A stretch of 64,000 nt of DNA from Schistocerca nitens (lineage: Eukaryota > Arthropoda > Insecta > Orthoptera > Acrididae). The stretch is taken from positions 12,909,140 to 12,973,139 of the forward strand of contig NC_064623.1 in assembly GCF_023898315.1 (NCBI RefSeq), in the 5' to 3' direction. The first letter of the stretch is position 1; each line of letters opens with the position of its first letter. Below the pieces are notes generated by a model. It was not told where the DNA came from and ran no database searches. It was given only the letters and a program-made list of their open reading frames with translations. Below are positions 44,614 through 55,861 of this stretch, in pieces. The position numbers were made by a program, and so were the translations under genes.

Positions 44614-47600
44614 CCGTGAGGGGATTGCCAACCCCCATCGGGCGCGTCCCCAGGTGGCGGATAGGGGAATGCTCGGCAGAGATGCCGGGTAGGTGGGAAA
44701 TAAAATACCACCCGCGGACCAAATGACAACCAAAACCCGTGCTGCGTCTGACTTGGAACAAGCGGCAGTATGGTCAGCGTCTGTCCACCAGGAGGTGCGG
44801 CTGCAAACATGCTCCAGGAACTTACAATCCCTGGTTCTAAACCACTAGTGAAAGCTAGAAAATAAATAACAAGCAAACATGACTCGTACAAGTAAAGACA
44901 AAATTACCCCAGGTGGACAATCCACCCACTGCAAAGTGGCAACCAAGCATTCGGATTCTGGGGAGCTTGGACTTATACGAGAGAGCAAGTCGGAGTGCTC
45001 TGGTAAACTACCGCAGAAAACACATACTTACATTGGCACCTTTAACATTCAGACGCTCATTCAAACAGGAAAATTGCACAACCTCACGACAGAATTAACT
45101 AAACAGAAAATCCAAATCCTCGCCGTACAAGAAACACGCTTCAGGGACTCAGAAACAGTAGACTATAATAATTACAGAATTTTCAAAAGTGGAACGAACA
45201 AGACAATTTGTAAAGGAGCAGCACTATTTGGCATGGCCTTTATTGTGGACAAAAAAGTTCTAGATTCAGTAAAGGATGTAAAACCCATCAACAATCGTCT
45301 TATGACAATGAGAATTAAACATGCAAACAAAAACTACACTTTCATCAATGTACATGCACCAACAAATGGGGACAATAAAAAAGAGCCCGAAAAAACGGAA
45401 AGATTTTGGGAAGAACTCGAAACAGAGATGTCAAAAATTCCAACAGAGGATGTGAAAATTTTGCTTGGTGACTTCAATGCACAAATTGGCAAGGACCGCA
45501 AATATAAGAAGACAGTAGGGGGCTACCCCGCACACAAATTTACAAATAAAAATGGTGTACGATTTGTGGAGTTATGCCAACAAAACAATCTCAAAATTAT
45601 GTCAACCTCATTACGAAAAAAACCCAAAAAACAAAAAACATGGCGATCACCCATCCATCATCTAGGAGAATTCCAGATTGACCACATTGCAATATCATAT
45701 GAGTACCAAAAAGAAATTCATGATGTACAAGTGCGCAGAGGCGCAAATGTTGATTCAGACCATTACTTAACTAGAATTAAAATTAAATTCACACCTAAAA
45801 GGAAATGTAACAGGAGAACACCCGTGATCCCGAAGTTCGACCTACACAGAATTAAAGATTCGAGGATCACAGAAAAATGGGAAGACCAACCTGCAGAAGA
45901 GTGGCCAAAATTTCGAACTAAAATCCTCAAAACAGCGAAAGAACTAATCCCACTACGTAAAAAACCAAAACACCCATGGTGGAACCAGGAATGTGAAGAC
46001 GCTCTAGAAGAGAGAAAAAAAGCATTTCAAAATTACAATTGCAACAAATCAGAAGAAACCCACAAGAAATTCCTTGAAGTCCGCAAACAAGCATCCAAGA
46101 TTTTACGGCAAAACAAACGGAAATATGTAAATGACCAACTAAAATCGATAGAAGACAACTTTAAAAATTACAACACACACGATTTCTATAAAACCTTTGC
46201 AAACCACATTAAAGGGTACTGTCCACAGAACCTCTGCTTCCGAAAATCAAATGGTAAACTGGCCTTAACAAATAAGGAAAATTGTGAAGAACTAGCGAAA
46301 TATTTTTCAAAGCTTTTAAACTGTCCAGAACCTAAGGAGAGGTTTCCGAAAATACAACCAGAAACCGTATCAGAAAACTCAGCACCACCAACAAAAGAAG
46401 AAATTTATTCACATATCCAGAAGCTTAAAAATAACAAAGCATCAGGTGAAGATGGAATTGTAGCTGAACTCCTGAAAAATTTAGGTCCAAATTCACTCAG
46501 AGAAATCACACACATTATCCAAAATATTTGGCAAACCGAAAAAATCCCAGATGACTGGAAGATCGCACTAATTCACCCACTACACAAAAAGGGTGACAAA
46601 TCAGATGTGAACAACTATAGAGGGATCTCGCTTTTACCAGTCACCTATAAAATTTTGTCAGCCTGTCTCCTGAAGAGAACACAAGAACAACTAGAATCAA
46701 AATTATCTGAATACCAAGCAGGATTCAGAACAAACAGGTCATGCCCAGAACAAATTTTTAACCTCAAAACCATAGTCAAAATGCGAGCTCTCAGACAAAA
46801 GCCATTAGTATGCACATTTGTAGACTTTAAGAAAGCATACGATTCAATAGATAGACCCTCATTATTTCAAATTTTAGAAGAAAGGGGATTAGATTACAAG
46901 ACACGAGAACTAATAAAACAAACACTAACTGACACGAAGTCTAAAATAAAATTCATGGGAGAAATTTCGGAGCCCTTCGGCATTCAGACAGGTGTGAGAC
47001 AAGGCGATGGACTCTCTCCTCTTTTGTTCAACATCGTTCTTGACAAAGTTATGGAGGAATGGGAGAAACAACTACGGAAAAATGAGTGTTGGAAACCAAT
47101 TTCACTTGGCTTTTCCAAAAACAATCTTTACATTCCATACCTCGCTTTTGCAGATGATCTAGCAATACTAGCGGAGGATGAGCAGACCGCCATTAAACAG
47201 ATTGACACACTCAAAGAATGTGCTGAGAAAGTTGGGCTACAAATCTCATTTGAAAAAACTGAATTCCTATGTTCAAAAGTAGAAATTGCAAGCTTAAAAA
47301 CAAAATATGGCAAAATCAATAGAATCCCGTATTTTAAGTACCTCGGAGAATACATTGAACCAACAGGCCAAGAAATAGTATCACAGCAAAATCGTTTACA
47401 AAAAGTCAAAAAAGCATTCTGGTTAGTCCACAACCTCTACAACAAGAAATCCTTGTCAAGACAAACTAAAATTCGGCATTACAATACCGTCATAAAACCA
47501 ACAGTCCTCTATGCAAGTGAAACACTAGTACTGAACAGAAAGCGAGAACTCGAAGACATCAAAAAAGAAGAGAGAAAAATCATTAGGAAAATTTTAGGAG

Positions 47601-48057
47601 CGAGACAGACTAAAGATGGCTACAGACTGCAAACAATCAAAACAACAGAAAAGTTTTCAAACATAGAAATTGATTTTAAGAAAAGGCGACTGAAATTCTT
47701 TGGTCATCTTAGCAGATTACCAGAAAACCGTTTGACCAGAAAGCTAATAAATTACGTAACCTCACTTAAAGCTTCAACACCTTGGATGATCGAAGTTAGA
47801 AAAGACCTCACCAACGCGGATATAACAGCAACCGATATTTCAGACAGAGATACTTTTAAGCACAAAGTAGAGAAGTGGAAAGTTTTACCAGAGCAACCAA
47901 AACAAAAACAGTACAGACCGAAGTGGTCAGAAGAGCGAAAGCAAGCCTTCTCAAAAAGAATGAAGATCTATTGGAGCAACAAGAAGAACCAGAAAAAAAG
48001 TTGATTGTCATTTGCTTAATGTCATTTGCTTAATGTCTTCCGTTATTGGGAGAATTC
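44613..48057 (+). mobile_element. Full-length RTE-type LINE, apparently intact
   Basis: 5' untranslated region 44613-44878 is GC-rich for this region (CCCGTGAGGGGATTGCC, GGCGCGTCCCCAGGTGG). One 1041-codon frame is followed by a very short 3' region of about 53 nt, with TGTCATTTGCTTAA twice, and the (AAT)n tail. A single frame holding endonuclease and reverse transcriptase, a short 3' end and a short-repeat tail fit the RTE clade. Nothing breaks it, so it may be a source copy. Confidence 0.9.
44879..48004 (+). CDS. LINE endonuclease-reverse transcriptase polyprotein (RTE-like), 1041 aa
   Basis: Makes and inserts DNA copies of its own mRNA by target-primed reverse transcription in the nucleus. 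The apurinic-type endonuclease covers residues about 51-305: GTFNIQTL (53-60), QETR (84-87, catalytic Glu), LLGDFNAQIG (195-204), and VDSDHYL (291-297, catalytic Asp-His). The reverse transcriptase covers about 560-830: HKKGDKSDVNNYRGISLLPV, CTFVDFKKAYDSIDR (645-659, first Asp at 649), GVRQGDGLSPLLFNIVLDKV, and FADD (757-760, catalytic pair). A basic C-terminal region follows (KKRRLKFFGHLSRLPENRL). All catalytic residues are present. ATG 44879 is the first in frame and follows the 5' untranslated region directly. Clade placement rests on RT wording and single-frame layout; the related R4/Dong type is excluded because the endonuclease is N-terminal. Confidence 0.93.
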   Translation: MTRTSKDKITPGGQSTHCKVATKHSDSGELGLIRESKSECSGKLPQKTHTYIGTFNIQTLIQTGKLHNLTTELTKQKIQILAVQETRFRDSETVDYNNYRIFKSGTNKTICKGAALFGMAFIVDKKVLDSVKDVKPINNRLMTMRIKHANKNYTFINVHAPTNGDNKKEPEKTERFWEELETEMSKIPTEDVKILLGDFNAQIGKDRKYKKTVGGYPAHKFTNKNGVRFVELCQQNNLKIMSTSLRKKPKKQKTWRSPIHHLGEFQIDHIAISYEYQKEIHDVQVRRGANVDSDHYLTRIKIKFTPKRKCNRRTPVIPKFDLHRIKDSRITEKWEDQPAEEWPKFRTKILKTAKELIPLRKKPKHPWWNQECEDALEERKKAFQNYNCNKSEETHKKFLEVRKQASKILRQNKRKYVNDQLKSIEDNFKNYNTHDFYKTFANHIKGYCPQNLCFRKSNGKLALTNKENCEELAKYFSKLLNCPEPKERFPKIQPETVSENSAPPTKEEIYSHIQKLKNNKASGEDGIVAELLKNLGPNSLREITHIIQNIWQTEKIPDDWKIALIHPLHKKGDKSDVNNYRGISLLPVTYKILSACLLKRTQEQLESKLSEYQAGFRTNRSCPEQIFNLKTIVKMRALRQKPLVCTFVDFKKAYDSIDRPSLFQILEERGLDYKTRELIKQTLTDTKSKIKFMGEISEPFGIQTGVRQGDGLSPLLFNIVLDKVMEEWEKQLRKNECWKPISLGFSKNNLYIPYLAFADDLAILAEDEQTAIKQIDTLKECAEKVGLQISFEKTEFLCSKVEIASLKTKYGKINRIPYFKYLGEYIEPTGQEIVSQQNRLQKVKKAFWLVHNLYNKKSLSRQTKIRHYNTVIKPTVLYASETLVLNRKRELEDIKKEERKIIRKILGARQTKDGYRLQTIKTTEKFSNIEIDFKKRRLKFFGHLSRLPENRLTRKLINYVTSLKASTPWMIEVRKDLTNADITATDISDRDTFKHKVEKWKVLPEQPKQKQYRPKWSEERKQAFSKRMKIYWSNKKNQKKS

Positions 48058-48060
48058 ATA

Positions 48061-48103
<43 letters not shown>
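48058..48103. repeat. (AAT)n tail of the LINE
   Basis: About 14 AAT units forming the 3' tail of the LINE and/or the far side of its microsatellite target. Confidence 0.95.
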
Positions 48104-48590
48104 TTAAAGCATTCATACACAGAATTCATAACACAAATCCATACACAAATATTCCAATCTTTCTGAATGACACCACCAATTTTTCCATTTACATATTGAA
48201 TCTACTTGTACACATTCTGCAACTTTTGTATCAACTTACACATGCCCACATTTACAAAGCAATTCATGTGTTAAAATTGCTAGGAAAGAATTTTATATCT
48301 CAGTTTGATCGACATGCACAAATTTAAGCACATATGAAACAAAAATGATAGTTTAAAAGTTAAGTATACTCCATTTTGAGCATAAGAGATCACTAAGGCA
48401 GACGAGAATGGGGATAGTGGTTTCCTACAAAACAAACGGGTTAAAAAGTACAGGACCGAAATTATTGTTCCCTGAAATGAACATATTTAGGCAGTAAACA
48501 TATCAGATAACAGAAAACCACAGCCAGTAGTACAGATCAAAGTCTCTCACAAGATACTACTGCGACACATATTTCAACGCTTCACCGCCT
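48104..48590. other. Spacer between LINE and ACBD3 3' end
   Basis: AT-rich, no feature seen. Confidence 0.5.
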
Positions 48591-48592
48591 AA

Positions 48593-48598
48593 TTTATT
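48593..48598 (-). terminator. Probable ACBD3 polyadenylation signal
   Basis: Minus-strand AATAAA about 180 nt after the stop codon, giving a short 3' untranslated region (48777 down to about 48575). Position-based inference. Confidence 0.5.
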
Positions 48599-48777
48599 GC
48601 ACATTCAGAGAGGTGTTAAATCAGAAAATTTAGTAAACAGCAGATATCTGCACTCATGTTTCAAACATTTACTCGCAGCATTCAACATCACGACAAATCA
48701 AAATAAGAAAGGAGAACAGTGCTCGATCGCCCTCACTTACGCCGCCACGAGCGGCCCGCACATCCCCCGCTGGACAC

Positions 48778-49022
48778 TCACCGCGTGTAGTAGACGCGGT
48801 AGTAGAGAGTCTTGGAGCGCCACAGGCTGTACGAGTTGTCGAACTTGAGCAGGTAGACGCCCTGGCCCGGGTACACGTGGCTGCCGGCATACACCTCCAG
48901 CTGGCACTCGCGCCGGAACACCGGCACGATCACCGACAGTGGCGGCCGGCTCGTGTCGGTCGCTGCCGCCCGCAGGCTCGCGACACCGCCCCCTCGCTCG
49001 ACGTCCTCGCCCAGTCCGAGGT
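48778..49022 (-). CDS. ACBD3: ACBD3/GCP60 orthologue, last coding exon (end of GOLD domain)
   Basis: ACBD3 (GCP60) is a Golgi scaffold: an acyl-CoA-binding N-terminus and a C-terminal GOLD domain that in mammals binds giantin and, with other regions, brings PI4KB to the Golgi. This exon opens after TTCACTCCCAG (acceptor at 49023-49024) and encodes 80 residues to TGA 48780-48778. It holds [32 protein letters not shown] and [19 protein letters not shown], near-identical to what I recall of the vertebrate C-terminus, including the final YYTR. The first two bases complete the codon left open by the previous exon (phase 1), giving DNDDLGLGED. It is strikingly GC-rich and CpG-rich in an AT-rich setting. 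Upstream exons: 55862-56045 and 61841-61965. Confidence 0.95.
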
Positions 49023-49154
49023 CTGGGAGTGAACAACGGGTGAAATGAGGTGGTGTGCAGATACTTACAATTGTGCTGGGTTAGTCAATATAAAAGCAAG
49101 AGTTTTTGTTAACTTTTGGACCTCGATGTTCCAGATTTTTCCAATTTTATTTTT

Positions 49155-49430
49155 AAATATCTACATCTACACCCCCAGACCTACATCCATATTCGGAAAA
49201 GCACTGTGAAGTGCATGGTGGCAGGTACTTCCTACTGTCACCAATTATAATGGCTTCTTCCCAAACCATTCACGTAGAGTGTGAGGGAAAAATTACAGTT
49301 TAAATGCCTCTACATACCCTGTAATTAGTCTAATCTTGCCCTTGCAATCCCTATAGGAGCAATATGTAGGGGTCTGTAGTGTATTCTTAGATTTGTCAAT
49401 TACAGCTGGTTCTTAAAGCTTTCTAAGCAG
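49155..49430 (+). repeat. Dispersed repeat fragment in ACBD3 intron
   Basis: TCTACATCTACACCCCCAG, then GGTGGCAGGTACTTCCTACT and GGAGCAATATGTAGGGGTC match a repeat type I recall from locust DNA. Non-coding; class unsure. Confidence 0.5.
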
Positions 49431-49439
49431 GCTTTCTTG

Positions 49440-49790
49440 GGACAGCGTACGTCTATGTTCAAGTATCCGCACTTCAGTTTCCTGAGCAATCCCCAGGCTG
49501 TGGCTAAGCCATGTATCCGCAATACCCTTTCTTTCAGGAGTGCTAGTTCTGCGAGGTTCGCAGGAGAGCTTCTGTAAAGTTTGGAAGGTAGGAGACGAGG
49601 TACTGGCAGAAGTAAAGCTGTGTGGACGGGGCGTAAGTCGTGCTTGGGTAGCTCAGTTGGTAGAGCACTTGCCTGCAAAAGGCAAAGGTCCAGAGTTCGA
49701 GTCTCGGTGTGGCACACAGTTTTAATCTGCCAGAAAGTTTCATATCAGCGCACACTCCGCTGCAGAGTGAAAATCTCATTCTGAAATCAC
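49440..49790 (+). mobile_element. tRNA-Cys-derived SINE in ACBD3 intron
   Basis: A leader (GGAGTGCTAGTTCTGCGAGG, GGAGACGAGGTACTGGCAGA) precedes a tRNA-like core: GGTAGCTCAGTTGGTAGAGC as box A, CTTGCCTGCAAAAGGCAA as an anticodon stem with GCA (Cys), and GAGTTCGAGTCTCGG as box B. The tail (TTTTAATCTGCCAGAAAGTT, CGCTGCAGAGTGAAAATC) follows. The intact-looking cloverleaf could be scored as a tRNA gene, but it is embedded in the SINE body. Confidence 0.88.
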
Positions 49791-49799
49791 AGAAGACTA

Positions 49800-51455
49800 A
49801 GGAATCTCATGGTTATGTGTGCTGTACATGTTAGCCCTGTATTTAGCCAGATTTGTTGTTTTTCCTTTAGGAATGGTCAGTTTCCTGAACGATTCAAGTA
49901 CTCGGTAGTAAAGCCGCTTTATAAAAGGGGAGAAAGGGATAATGTAGATAATTTTAGACCTATTACTATGCCATCAGTGTGTGATAAAGTTATTGAAAAG
50001 GCTGTGTATGTAAGGATAATTGATCAGTTTGTATTACACGATTTGCTATCAAATGTACAGGCTTCAGAAGTCGATTAACAACTTAAAATGCTATATTCTA
50101 TTTTCTCTGCGAGGTACTGGATGGATTAAACAAAAGGTTTCAAATGCTTGGCATATTTTTTGATTTAACTAAGTCATTTGATTGTGTCGATCACAAAATA
50201 TTGCTCCAGAAGTTGGACCATTACAGAATACTGGGAGTAGCTCACAATTGGTTCACCACTGGGAGTAGCTCACAATTGGTTCACCTCTTACTTTAGCAAC
50301 AGACAGCAAACGGTCATTATTCACAATGATGAGAATGGCTGTGATGTGGGGTACAGTCAAGTGGGGGGTGCCCCACGGATCAGTGTTAGGGCCACTCCTG
50401 TTCCCTATTTACATTAATGATATGTCCTCTAGTATTATGGGTAACTCTAATAAAATATTTCTGTTTGCTGAGTAAAGGATGTTGTGTGCAACATGGGCTT
50501 GGTTTCAAATAGTGCAGTTCAATTCATGACCTGTAGAAAATAAACTAACGCTAAATCACAGGAAGACTCAGTTTTTACAGTTTCTAACACACAATGCAAC
50601 GAAACCTGACGTTTTAATTTCACAGACTGGGCATATGATTAGTGAAACTGAACAATTCATATTTCTAGGTGTTCAGATAGATAGTAAACTGTCATGGAAA
50701 GCCCACATTCAGGATCTTGTTCAAAGACTTAATGCTGCCATTTTTACTATTCGAACAGTATGTGAAGTGAGTGATCGTTCGACACGAAAATTAGTCTACT
50801 TTGGTTATTTTCATTTGCTTATGTCATATGGTATTATATTTCGGGGTAGCTCTTCCCATTCTAAAAGGATATTTTTTGGCTCAGAAATGGACAGTTTGGG
50901 TAATAAGTGATGAAAGTTCACGAAACTCATGTTGACCCTTGTTCACTATTCTGGGTATTTTGACATTGGCCTCTCAATACATATATTCCTTACTATCATT
51001 TCTTGTTAACAATATTAGCTTATTCCCAAGTATAAGCAGCTTTCACTCAGTTAATACTCAGCAGAAATCAAACCTGCATTTGGATCGGACTTCCTTAACT
51101 CTTGTGCAAAAAGGTGTGCAGTATGCTGCTGCATGCATTTTCAATAAGCTACCACAAGAATTCAAAAATCTTAGCAGTAATCCATGCGCTTTCAAATTGA
51201 AACTGAAGAGTTTCCTCATGGGTCACTCCTCCTATTCTGTCGAGGAGTGCCTTGAAAAATTAAGCTGATTCTTGTTGTGTTGTTGATTGTGTTAATTTAG
51301 ACTTATGGATTGGGTCTTTCGGGTTCATAAACATTTTATTTTTATCTGCCATTACTTTTATGTCTTAATTTCATGTACTGACACTTTCCATGACCCTGGA
51401 GATTTGGTCCCCAATTTGCTCCTAAGGAACTTGGCGCGTAAATAAATACATAATC
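49800..51455 (+). pseudogene. CR1-like LINE relic in ACBD3 intron
   Basis: Plus-strand pieces in order: VVKPLYKRGERDNVDNFRPI (about 49900-49965), FDLTKSFDCVDHKILLQKLD-like (about 50160-50220), GVPHGSVLGPLLFPIYINDM (about 50365-50430), FLFAE in place of FADD (about 50460), FLGVQIDSKLSW, then LVQKGVQYAAACIFNKLPQE (51090-51160). The 3' end is an AAATAAAT run near 51440-51455. Many frame breaks and a short tandem duplication near 50225-50285. Dead. Confidence 0.85.
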
Positions 51456-52404
51456 TTCACAAAGCCAAAAAAAAACAACACTGCATGACATGTCAATGAC
51501 AATCAGATGGCTATTGCTTCGAGACTATTCCTGAGCCCCTTTGACCATCATCTGTACGAACTGAACATTAGTTGGAGGGCAGATTAATTTTTGGAGAGAG
51601 CTGTTTCATGGATAAAAGAATCAAATTCGATCTTAACTATACCAAAACTTAGTAAAAGCCTTCCAAGAAAACTTATCCTTATGATAGTAACTTAAGCAGG
51701 TCCTACATGTCATTAGATGCCCATAGAGTAAAGGGAAAATACTGTACGTAGCAGGGTATCTAATTTTAAAAATCAGATTGCAAAGTTGTAAGACGTCAAC
51801 ATAAACTGCAGGAAACTTTTAGTACCTCAAAAATTTGCAAAAACAAAAGGGCACTGCTGAATTTCAGCTCTCTGTCAATATTCTAATATAAATTACCGTG
51901 CGTCGGCAAAGTCTCTCTGCGGCAGTGAGCCTCACATGTCTCCCCTTGCAGCATGTGTAAAATTGGCAGCACATTCAAGTCTCGCCTGCACGTGTTCCAT
52001 GGATCTGCAGTGGTAGGGCGAGGAACAGCAGTGTTGCATGTGTGTTGCAGCTTTTAGGCGTGTTATCGCCCAATTCTTGTGTAAACTGTGTGTTGGGAGA
52101 ATGCTTACTATTGCAGAGAGTATCAGCAGTTGGGTAACTGGTTAAGGGTCTTATTGTAGTTTTGTAGAAGTAGTTCCAGTATTTTAAAAATTGTCAGAAA
52201 TAAATAGTTAATACGTAATTTATTACTATCCAAGGAAATGTGATTTGTATGGCCTATTTTAGCTTTTCAGATAATAGGCTGTAATTACCAAGAACAAATA
52301 AATAAAGAAATGTTGCAGAGGGAGCATTTTTAGTGGAAGAGGTTTTCTGTGCAGAAGGAAACTCTTTGGGCCATGTGAGGCGGCAATTTAGTTTACGCTT
52401 TCCT
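51456..52404. other. Intron sequence without recognised elements
   Basis: Nothing identified on either strand. Confidence 0.45.
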
Positions 52405-52685
52405 GCTTCAAGGTGCCCACACCATGACTCTGTATAGGATTTAACTTGCAAATTCCACACAGCACGTGCAGTTCAAGATGCAGCACGAACTGGGAAGCCC
52501 ATAGAACGGAAGCTTGATGACACTTTGGCTATCATAAGCTTGATGACACTTTGGACATCATGCTGCAGAGTCCAACAAAATCAGTGAGGAGTGTGTCTCG
52601 TATGATAGCACGCAAGGCCGCAACCAAAAACCTGGGGCCGTATCCATAAAAAATTACTGCTTTGCAACAATTACATTGTGTAGAC

Positions 52686-53358
52686 CAGGGCTTCCCAACC
52701 TTTTCAGCTGGTGGACCCCTTCTTCAGTCGAAAATCCATCACGGAACCCTAGTCAGTCAAGAGCACAGTAACTTTAAATTTCAGAGTGAAACCCATGGGA
52801 ACTGAAAGCTTCTTAATGCAAGTTCCGTGCACCCCCCCCCCCCCCCTGAAGTATCAATAGTCTTTGGTTTAGAGATGAATGAAAACAACTTGAAGGTCAA
52901 AAATCAACTTATAAAATAGGTAGTGCACTGACAAGGCATGTTTAACATTTAATGATCCCTGGGGCCGCATACGTGCCAGCGAGCGCTGTGATTGGTCGAC
53001 AAAGCTCGCTCCGCGCATGCATAAAAGGTTTCAGCGCATCTACCGCTGCGAGCCGGCGCACAAACGACCCCCCTATTGTTGCGAAACAGTCGATCAGAGA
53101 AGCCGCATTCTCTGGCACTAAACTGTGTATGCGTTCTCACTTAGGAACCGCAAAGGCTGCTCGGGAATACGACCTGAAGTAAAAGTACACGTTTTTCACA
53201 TGAAAAAAAAAAAAAATTGTGATGAATTTGATTTTCACATTTTTATTCAATAATTTTACTCATTATTTTACACGTTTTGGTGAAGGGTGGCCGCAAACCC
53301 CCTACAAAGGGCCGGCGGACCCCTAAGGGGTCCGCGGACCACACGTTGCGAAGCCCTG
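52686..53358. mobile_element. Non-autonomous hAT element
   Basis: Inverted ends CAGGGCTTCCCAACCTTTTC and, reversed, CAGGGCTTCGCAACGTGTGG, with shared GGACCCCTT just inside. Flanked by GTGTAGAC and GTATAGAC (8-bp duplication, one change). No transposase frame. An inner GC-rich stretch (52960-53150) has no identified function. Confidence 0.88.
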
Positions 53359-53818
53359 GTATAGACCATGTAATAGTGTACTGTGAATGGTTTCAGCGAT
53401 TTGGTAACTGACATACAGTTAATGTTTTAGTTTTAACCTTTTTCACTGAAAAGGTTTGGTTCCACCTGTGTCGCGACATTAATTCCAAAATTCAAGAATT
53501 TGGTCATCAGAAAATCCACATGCCTTATGAGAATGCCATTGCACACAGAGAAAATAAGAATGTGGGTGAAATAATGTGAACATGAATCATAGGCTGATCT
53601 TTTCCGATATTAACGTAATTTTCAATGTCTATTATTCCCAGATAATTTAACCATTTATTCCCCTGCTAAATGAAAATGACTTCAATTATTTATTTTTCCA
53701 ACAAGACAACACTACTACTCATACGGCACACCAGTCCATACGACTTTTAGATGACATCTGTGGAGGCAGAGTAATTATGAAAGGTCTCTGGCCCCTACAC
53801 TCACCGGATCTGCCTCTG

Positions 53819-55410
53819 TGTAACGCCGGAAATGCATATCCTCCTATTTACATCTATTGTACTATAAAATTTTTCCTTATTTTGTTACCTGTGTCTTTGT
53901 ATATTGTAGTTGTTTTACTATTTGTATATATATATGCATTTATGTTGATGTATAATTGGTTTGTTTTGTGAATATTATTTGTATTTATACGCTGGGTCTG
54001 GCCTAGGGAAAACTATGCTATCGAACGAATACATCGATAGGTCGTGTGGAGAACGAAAGTGTTTAGGATCTTTGGTAGTGTTAACTCTGCCGCGTGGAGC
54101 GCGGGCTGGGCAGAAAGAGTTTGGCTGGAGTAGTGCAGTGGAGCAGGGTGTTGTGTGACGCTCCCGCGAGTTGCCGCGCGTTCGGGGTTGGACAGCATGT
54201 AATTGCGCTCGACTGGCTATAATAGTTTCTAGCACGGTGTCGCGGACGATAAGCATTAGCTGGCACACATCAAGAGCCCGTTTCGCCTGGTGACTGTGTC
54301 GAGAAGAAGGCGCGCCAGCATCCCGCTTCTGCAACAGCGACGGCCGACAATGAGTGACTGTCGCCACCTCCTCGATCGATGACTTCAAACCTTCAATCAA
54401 CCAACAAGGAAGACTAAAAGCACGTAAAGTTTCAGAACTGTATGGCAGACCTCAGCTTTTAAAATTGTTGCATCACAAAATTACAGCAACTTAGCATGAA
54501 CCTTTGTTGCTCATTGTCCCAACTGCATTGCCAAGCAGGGTCCCTTCCTTTTCCGAAATGAACCCGAGTGTCGTTGAAATTCAAACGCCAGCATTAAAAT
54601 AATATAATTCAATTTCACTGCCTTAGTTTCAAAGTTCAGTTAAAGTATTCATAGCTGGCTACAATATTTAGATTACACGAGCACAAATTAAGAGTGCGAG
54701 TTTTGTTAGCATATTTTAGCTTACCTGTGACTGCAGCTCAGCTTGGTACGTACTAAATTTTACTACTGTTAATTGTTCAGAATCATTTAATTCAAGTTCG
54801 AAGTTAAATCTCTTATTTCTAAATTGGGTAGATTCAAGTAGCTTTTGAAATGATTGTTGAGGTAGCCCAAGACTAACTGTATTTTACTGAATTTCGATAT
54901 GCTTCAGAAACAAAGTTCACTATTAATTTCAGTCACTAAACTAACTTTCAATTTTCCAGTTTTAGTAATTCTTTTGCTAAATTAAGTCAGGGTGTAGCGA
55001 AATTTATTACTTCAGACAAACATTCAGTTTTCACACAACACGTGTCAACCTTCAGTTGCCACGCTTTTAGTGCTAATTATATGTGCAATAACCTTTCTTT
55101 TTCAGTTATTATAGTAATTGTCCATAGGACTGGCGACCTTAATTTTCCCCAAATCTCAAATATCTAATTACCGCTAGTTAATTGTTAACGTAACGGCCGC
55201 ACATTTACTTTCTTTATTAACTTTACCCCATTTCAAAATTAATTTCCACCAGTTTCATTTGCATTTTTCCTTTCATTTAGATGTAACCCTTTCCTCCCTC
55301 TTTACCGACAGATTAACTTTGGTGACGATTGCTTTTCCCAAATTTCCATTAGGTACACGCGGTTTAATTTTTCACTGTCATTAAGGTCGATAAGTGAGGG
55401 GGAGGTTACA
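53819..55410. repeat. Solo LTR nested in the mariner-like relic
   Basis: 1592 bp starting TGTAAC and ending GTTACA, with a 4-bp duplication TCTG on both sides (53815-53818 and 55411-55414). The mariner-like reading frame resumes directly after it, which confirms the boundaries. It is what recombination between the two LTRs of a former Ty3/gypsy-like element leaves behind. Orientation not settled; the internal part is gone. Confidence 0.85.
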
Positions 55411-55861
55411 TCTGCCCGACTATTTCCTTTCAGGTGTGGCTACAACATTTGTGTATCAAAATAACCCAAAGATATTAGATGAACTGAAGACTGCAACAAC
55501 TGATTATCTGCATTAGATTACACGTGGAACATTGGTAAAGGTGTTCGCAAACAAATGTAAACATATTGAACTATGCCTTCAAAAACAAGGAAAACATTTC
55601 CAGCACCTACAGTGATTTTAGTGAGTATAAAGTGTTTAATTGTGATTAATATGATTTTTTTTTCACTGTAATAATGTTGACTCCCATCTCCCAACATAAC
55701 TGTGGCCACTAGCAGTGAATCCCGGCCCCTAGCTTATACAGTGAAATGAATGTTTTTCCAACCTTACACAACCCTCGAGGCAAGACACGCGGAGCTCGCC
55801 ACTGCAGAGACACTTTGCGGATGTATTTGTATACAGCATATGTCCCAAACGTAATTCATAC

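Larger units (their letters stand above)
52405..55625 (+). pseudogene. mariner-like (IS630 superfamily) transposase relic with two nested insertions
   Basis: Pieces in order: RKLDDTL near 52510; VWFHLCRDINSKIQEF near 53450-53500; FFQQDNTTTHTAHQSIRLLD near 53690-53750; GLWPLHSPDLPL ending at 53818; then after the solo LTR DYFLSGVATTFVYQNNPKIL (55415-55475) and FANKCKHIELCLQKQGKHFQ to about 55605. A hAT MITE (52686-53358) and a solo LTR (53819-55410) split it. It has several breaks of its own. It lies wholly in the ACBD3 intron. Confidence 0.8.

Noticed and set aside
44450-44761. Poly-Tyr or poly-Asn frames around TAA repeats (also 48046-48327 and 60902-61282)
   Set aside because: Translated microsatellites without any other coding sign.
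49630-49720. A nearly perfect tRNA-Cys gene
   Set aside because: The cloverleaf is embedded in a longer SINE body with leader and tail that recurs in worn form at 22200-22880.
53961-54400. Coding frames on both strands near 54.0-54.4 kb
   Set aside because: They lie inside the solo LTR and reflect a GC-rich LTR segment without protein likeness.
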